Below, piece after piece: positions 6,527 through 9,880 of a stretch of DNA of 9,880 nucleotides; the first letter of the stretch is position 1; each line of letters opens with the position of its first letter. Both the position numbers and the translations under genes were made by a program. The stretch comes from Clostridiales bacterium. Lineage in GTDB: Bacteria > Bacillota > Clostridia > Lachnospirales > Lachnospiraceae. The stretch is from positions 1-9,880 of the forward strand of contig JAJQBM010000142.1 of assembly GCA_021203285.1 (NCBI GenBank). Reading direction: 5' to 3'. The notes beneath the pieces are model-generated. The model was not told the DNA's origin and did no database searches. It was given only the letters and a program-made list of their open reading frames with translations.

Positions 6527-7936
6527 ATGGAGAAAAAACCTCTGAAAATAACAGAGACTGTCCTCCGGGATGCTCATCAGTCCCTGATGGCGACCCGCCT
6601 GACGACGGAACAGATGCTTCCGATCATTGATAAGATGGACAAAGTCGGATACCACGCGGTGGAGTGCTGGGGCGGCGCGACGTTTGACGCGTCCATGCGT
6701 TTCCTGAAAGAGGATCCGTGGGAGCGCCTGAGAAAATTCCGTGACGGATTTAAGAATACAAAGCTTCAGATGCTGTTCCGCGGCCAGAATATTCTGGGAT
6801 ACACCCATTATGCGGATGACGTTGTGGAGTATTTTGTTCAGAAATCCATCGCCAACGGAATTGATATCATACGTATTTTTGACTGCTTAAATGATCTGCG
6901 CAACCTGAAAACCTGCGTAGATGCCTGTAAGAAAGAAAAGGGGCACTCCCAGATTGCACTGTCCTACACACTGGGGGAAGCCTACACGCTGGACTACTGG
7001 ATTGACATTGCAAAACGCATCGAGGATATGGGTGCGGATTCCATCTGCATCAAGGATATGGCCGGTCTGTTGATCCCTTACGAGGCACAGCGTCTGGTCA
7101 GTGCCTTAAAGGAGAATGTCGATCTTCCGATCGAGCTGCACACACATTATACCAGCGGTGTGGCTTCCATGAGCTGTCTGAAAGCGGTTGAGGCGGGCTG
7201 CGATATCATTGATACCGCTATCTCCCCGCTGGCGCTGGGAACTTCCCAGCCGGCAACGGAGGTTATGGTTGAGACATTCCGCGGTACAGAATATGATACC
7301 GGGCTGGATCAGAATCTCCTTGCAGAGATTGCCGAGTATTTTACGCCGATCCGCGAGGAAGCGCTCGCAAGCGGCCTTCTGAGCACGAAGGTTCTCGGCG
7401 TCAACATCAACACGCTGCGCTATCAGGTGCCGGGCGGTATGCTTTCCAACATGGTTTCTCAGTTAAAAGAGCAGAATGCGGAGGATAAGTTCGAGGAAGT
7501 GCTGCAGGAGATCCCGCGTGTCCGGAAGGATCTGGGCGAGCCGCCGCTGGTCACGCCTTCCAGCCAGATTGTCGGAACACAGGCAGTTTTAAATGTCCTG
7601 ATGGGTGAGCGTTACAAGGTTGCCACGAAGGAGACGAAGGGCATTCTTCTCGGCCAGTATGGCCAGACTGTAAAGCCGTTCAATCCGGAGGTGGTGGAGA
7701 AGGTTCTGGGCGATGAGGCGAAGAACGCGATAACCTGCCGTCCGGCCGATCTCATCGAGCCGCAGTTGGAGAAGCTGGAGAGCGAGATGAAGGAGTGGAA
7801 ACAGCAGGACGAGGATGTGCTGTCCTATGCGCTGTTCCCGAAGCAGGCCATCGACTTCTTCAAGTACCGCGCGGCGCAGCAGACCGGTGTGGATCCGGAT
7901 GCCGCGGATACGGAGACCGGAGCGTATCCGGTATAA
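6527..7936 (+). CDS. oadA: Oxaloacetate decarboxylase alpha / pyruvate carboxylase subunit B-type carboxyltransferase (5S-like), no biotin domain
   Basis: This enzyme transfers the carboxyl group between oxaloacetate/pyruvate and biotin. The 469-residue protein has an HMGL-like TIM barrel (about 5-275) and the conserved carboxylase domain (about 290-450). Metal and catalytic residues are in place: D15 in TVLRDAHQSL, K176 in ICIKDMAG (the lysine that is carbamylated in relatives), and H205 and H207 in ELHTHYTSG. ECWGGATFD (46-54) and FRGQNILGY (84-92) are also classic. It stops after the carboxylase domain and lacks the C-terminal biotinyl domain of enterobacterial OadA, like the transcarboxylase 5S subunit, so it needs the free carrier encoded upstream. 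AAGGAAGG (6513-6520) lies 6 bases before the ATG. An 84-base gap follows oadB, with no clear terminator or strong promoter, so it is probably the last gene of the operon. Confidence 0.95.
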   Translation: MEKKPLKITETVLRDAHQSLMATRLTTEQMLPIIDKMDKVGYHAVECWGGATFDASMRFLKEDPWERLRKFRDGFKNTKLQMLFRGQNILGYTHYADDVVEYFVQKSIANGIDIIRIFDCLNDLRNLKTCVDACKKEKGHSQIALSYTLGEAYTLDYWIDIAKRIEDMGADSICIKDMAGLLIPYEAQRLVSALKENVDLPIELHTHYTSGVASMSCLKAVEAGCDIIDTAISPLALGTSQPATEVMVETFRGTEYDTGLDQNLLAEIAEYFTPIREEALASGLLSTKVLGVNINTLRYQVPGGMLSNMVSQLKEQNAEDKFEEVLQEIPRVRKDLGEPPLVTPSSQIVGTQAVLNVLMGERYKVATKETKGILLGQYGQTVKPFNPEVVEKVLGDEAKNAITCRPADLIEPQLEKLESEMKEWKQQDEDVLSYALFPKQAIDFFKYRAAQQTGVDPDAADTETGAYPV

Positions 7937-7965
7937 GGCTGTACCGATTTTAAAATAAAAGATAG

Positions 7966-8013
7966 AATCACCCTGTGAGCCGTGTTATAATACAGTCTGC
8001 AGGGTGATTTTTT
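7966..8013 (+). terminator. Terminator of the decarboxylase operon, with a promoter in its loop
   Basis: AATCACCCTG (7966-7975) and CAGGGTGATT (8000-8009) form a perfect 10-bp stem, followed by six T residues (8008-8013). The loop is 24 bases, longer than usual. The stem and T tract are those of a standard intrinsic terminator for RNA coming from oadA. The loop holds the promoter of the next unit. Confidence 0.75.
7983..7991 (+). promoter_or_regulatory. Extended -10 promoter for the greA-priA unit
   Basis: TGTTATAAT is a perfect extended -10 (TG, one base, TATAAT at 7986-7991). No good -35 is seen 16-18 bases upstream (TAGAAT at 7963-7968 is the nearest candidate), which is acceptable for extended -10 promoters. 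Transcription would start near 7998, inside or just before the right arm of the terminator, so the new RNA lacks the left arm and cannot form that hairpin. Confidence 0.65.
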
Positions 8014-8050
8014 CATAGCACGAATTTATACGAACAGGAAGTGTTAAGAT

Positions 8051-8554
8051 ATGTACGACAAGGTGACACAGAAGGATATCGACCGCATGGAGGCGGAGAT
8101 CGAGCATCGAAAGGTCGTGATCCGGAAAGAGGCTCTGGAAGCGGTGAAGGAAGCCCGCGCACAGGGGGACCTGAGTGAGAATTTTGAATATAAGGCGGCA
8201 AAGCAGTACAAGAATGAGAATGAAAAGCGGATCCGCTATCTGGAAAAGATGGTGAAAACGGCTGTGATCATCTCCGAGGAGTCAAAGAGCGATGAGGTCG
8301 GGATGAACAATAAGGTTGTGCTCTGGTTTGAGGAGGATGACGAGGAAGAGGAGTATACCATTGTCACGACCGTCCGCGCAAACTCGATGAAGGGATGGAT
8401 TTCGAACGAGTCGCCGCTGGGAAAAGCAATCCTCGGACACAAAGCGGGGGAGCGGGTTTTTGTGCGGATTAATGAGCAGAGCGGGTATTATGTGACGATA
8501 CGGTCGATTGAGAATACCGAAGATGACGGGTCGATTGGGTTGAGGAAGTATTAG
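8051..8554 (+). CDS. greA: Gre-family transcription elongation factor (GreA-like)
   Basis: Gre factors enter the secondary channel of stalled RNA polymerase and stimulate cleavage of backtracked RNA. The 167-residue product has an N-terminal coiled coil (about 5-75) whose tip, ARAQGDLSENFEYKAAK (35-51), carries D40 and E43, matching the acidic catalytic residues of E. coli GreA. The C-terminal FKBP-like domain has ISNESPLGKAILGHKAGE (117-134), the usual signature. An acidic run EEDDEEEE (94-101) is an addition relative to standard GreA. Related clostridia often carry two Gre proteins, and this could be the second paralog rather than the main GreA. AGGAAG (8036-8041) lies 9 bases before the ATG. 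priA starts 5 bases after its stop, so the two are probably co-transcribed. Confidence 0.92.
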   Translation: MYDKVTQKDIDRMEAEIEHRKVVIRKEALEAVKEARAQGDLSENFEYKAAKQYKNENEKRIRYLEKMVKTAVIISEESKSDEVGMNNKVVLWFEEDDEEEEYTIVTTVRANSMKGWISNESPLGKAILGHKAGERVFVRINEQSGYYVTIRSIENTEDDGSIGLRKY

Positions 8555-8559
8555 TTGCT

Positions 8560-9880
8560 ATGAAATATTATGCAGATATCGTGGTAGACATATCTCTCAG
8601 TAAACTGGACAGGTGGTTTCAATATAAAATTCCGCAGAATCTGGCTGAGGAGATCCGCCCCGGCATTCTGGTGGAGGTCCCCTTCGGCAATGGGAACCGT
8701 ATCGTGCGCGGTTATGTTGTGGAGGTTACGGACACGCCGGAGTTTGATGTGGGACGGATGAAGGAGATCGCTTCCGTGGTGACGGAGGGAGTGCCGATCG
8801 AGGCACAGTTGATCTCGCTGGCCGCATGGATGCGGGAGAATTACGGCGGGACGATGAATCAGGCGTTAAAGACAGTTCTGCCGGTCAAGCGCAAGACAGC
8901 CAAACGTCAGCAGCGGCTCATTTACCTGAGTTTATCGGAGGAGACGGCGGCGGAGCAACTGGATGAGTGCAGGCGAAAGCATCAGATGGCGCGCATCAGG
9001 CTGTTGGAGGCGCTTATTGCACAGTCGCCCCTTCCCTATGAGACGGTGACGGCAAAGCTGAATGTGACCTCGTCCGTAATCCGTGCGCTGGAGGAGCGGC
9101 AGATGATCCGGGTGGAATCGCTGCGGGACTGGCGCAATCCCTTAGACCGCATGAAAAAACAGGGAAAGAGGGTCGAGCTAAATTCCCGACAGCAGGAGAT
9201 TGTCGATGATATCAATCTGCACCGGCAGTCGGGGGATGGCACTCCCTGCCTGATTCACGGTGTGACCGGAAGCGGGAAGACGGAAATTTATATTGCGCTT
9301 ATCGAATCTGCGGTGCGGGAAGGGCAGCAGGCCATTGTCCTGATTCCGGAGATTGCATTGACGTTTCAGACGGTTCTGCGGTTTTACAATCATTTTGGGG
9401 ATCGCGTTTCGATTCTTCATTCCAGAATGTCCGCGGGCGAGCGTTCTGACCAGTATGAGCGCGCGAAAAACGGGGAGCTCGATGTGATGATCGGCCCGCG
9501 CTCCGCGCTGTTTACGCCTTTTTCCGATCTGGGTTTTATTATCATAGATGAGGAGCATGAAGCGTCCTACAAGAGTGAGACGGTTCCCTGTTACCATGCA
9601 AGGGAGACTGCAATCGAGAGGGCAAGGCTCTGTCATGCGACGGTTGTGCTCGGTTCTGCGACGCCGTCCGTGGAAAGTTATTATCATGCGAAACAGGGTG
9701 ATTACCGATTATATGAGCTGAAGGAGCGGGTTGGCGGCGGTGCGCTTCCGCAGGTCTGTATTTCGGATATGCGAAAGGAACTGCGCGAGGGAAACCGCTC
9801 CATTTTAAGCCGCCGCCTGCGGGAGCTCATGGCAGACCGCTTGAAGCGCAAGGAGCAGATCATGTTGTTCATCAACCGGC
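8560..9880 (+). CDS. priA: Primosomal protein N' / PriA helicase, 3' end outside the window
   Basis: PriA recognises stalled or collapsed forks and reloads the replicative helicase, unwinding DNA 3' to 5'. The first 440 codons are visible with no in-frame stop, and the frame runs off the window. The N-terminal DNA-binding part (about 1-110, with VEVPFGNGNRIVRGYV) precedes a winged-helix-like region (about 140-185). The helicase core shows Walker A GVTGSGKTEIY (234-244), motif Ia LIPEIALT (261-268), HSRMSAGER (287-295), Walker B IIIDEEHEASYKS (327-339), YHARETA (345-351) and motif III GSATPS (365-370). It ends in MLFINR, the usual lead-in to motif IV. The zinc-binding cysteines should lie beyond the window. 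The ATG at 8560 has only GAGGAAG (8542-8548) 11 bases upstream, inside the end of greA, which suggests coupling. Confidence 0.97.
   Translation, partial: MKYYADIVVDISLSKLDRWFQYKIPQNLAEEIRPGILVEVPFGNGNRIVRGYVVEVTDTPEFDVGRMKEIASVVTEGVPIEAQLISLAAWMRENYGGTMNQALKTVLPVKRKTAKRQQRLIYLSLSEETAAEQLDECRRKHQMARIRLLEALIAQSPLPYETVTAKLNVTSSVIRALEERQMIRVESLRDWRNPLDRMKKQGKRVELNSRQQEIVDDINLHRQSGDGTPCLIHGVTGSGKTEIYIALIESAVREGQQAIVLIPEIALTFQTVLRFYNHFGDRVSILHSRMSAGERSDQYERAKNGELDVMIGPRSALFTPFSDLGFIIIDEEHEASYKSETVPCYHARETAIERARLCHATVVLGSATPSVESYYHAKQGDYRLYELKERVGGGALPQVCISDMRKELREGNRSILSRRLRELMADRLKRKEQIMLFINR

Overview
The window reads as chromosomal DNA of an anaerobic Firmicute, most likely a Lachnospiraceae-type Clostridium relative. 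The evidence is a SpoIIM-like sporulation membrane protein, strong AGGAGG-type ribosome binding sites, sigma-A promoters with extended -10 elements, and a biotin-dependent sodium-pumping decarboxylase locus of the kind found in gut anaerobes. All confident genes except the first lie on the plus strand. I saw no mobile elements, CRISPR arrays, tRNA or rRNA genes, and no gene-free stretch longer than about 210 bases.

Left part (1-2832). A minus-strand SpoIIM-family membrane protein (30-596) is divergent from a plus-strand three-part protein (727-2199): N-terminal HEAT-like helices, a middle region resembling the substrate-binding part of THUMP/Trm11-like enzymes, and a C-terminal SAM methyltransferase domain with an unusual catalytic-loop motif. 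Next comes apt (2308-2832), purine salvage, with its own extended -10 promoter and a 12-bp hairpin terminator after it.

Central operon (promoter about 2957-2985, genes 3037-7936). Five genes encode a membrane-coupled biotin system: a divergent acyl-CoA carboxyltransferase (12S/MmdA-like), an OadG-type small membrane subunit with a signal peptide, a free biotin carrier protein (MKM motif), an OadB-type sodium-translocating decarboxylase, and an OadA/5S-type pyruvate/oxaloacetate carboxyltransferase without a biotin domain. There is one carrier and one membrane pump but two carboxyltransferases of different substrate class, and no biotin carboxylase. My inference is that both feed the same biotin, which could give oxaloacetate decarboxylation, acyl-CoA decarboxylation, or transcarboxylation between CoA ester and keto acid, coupled to a sodium gradient. 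The individual families are well known; the combined activity is not proven by sequence, and the CoA-type carboxyltransferase has altered active-site loops.

Right part (7966-9880). The operon ends at a terminator whose loop contains a perfect extended -10 element (TGTTATAAT) for the next transcription unit: a Gre-family elongation factor followed 5 bases later by priA, which runs off the end of the window.
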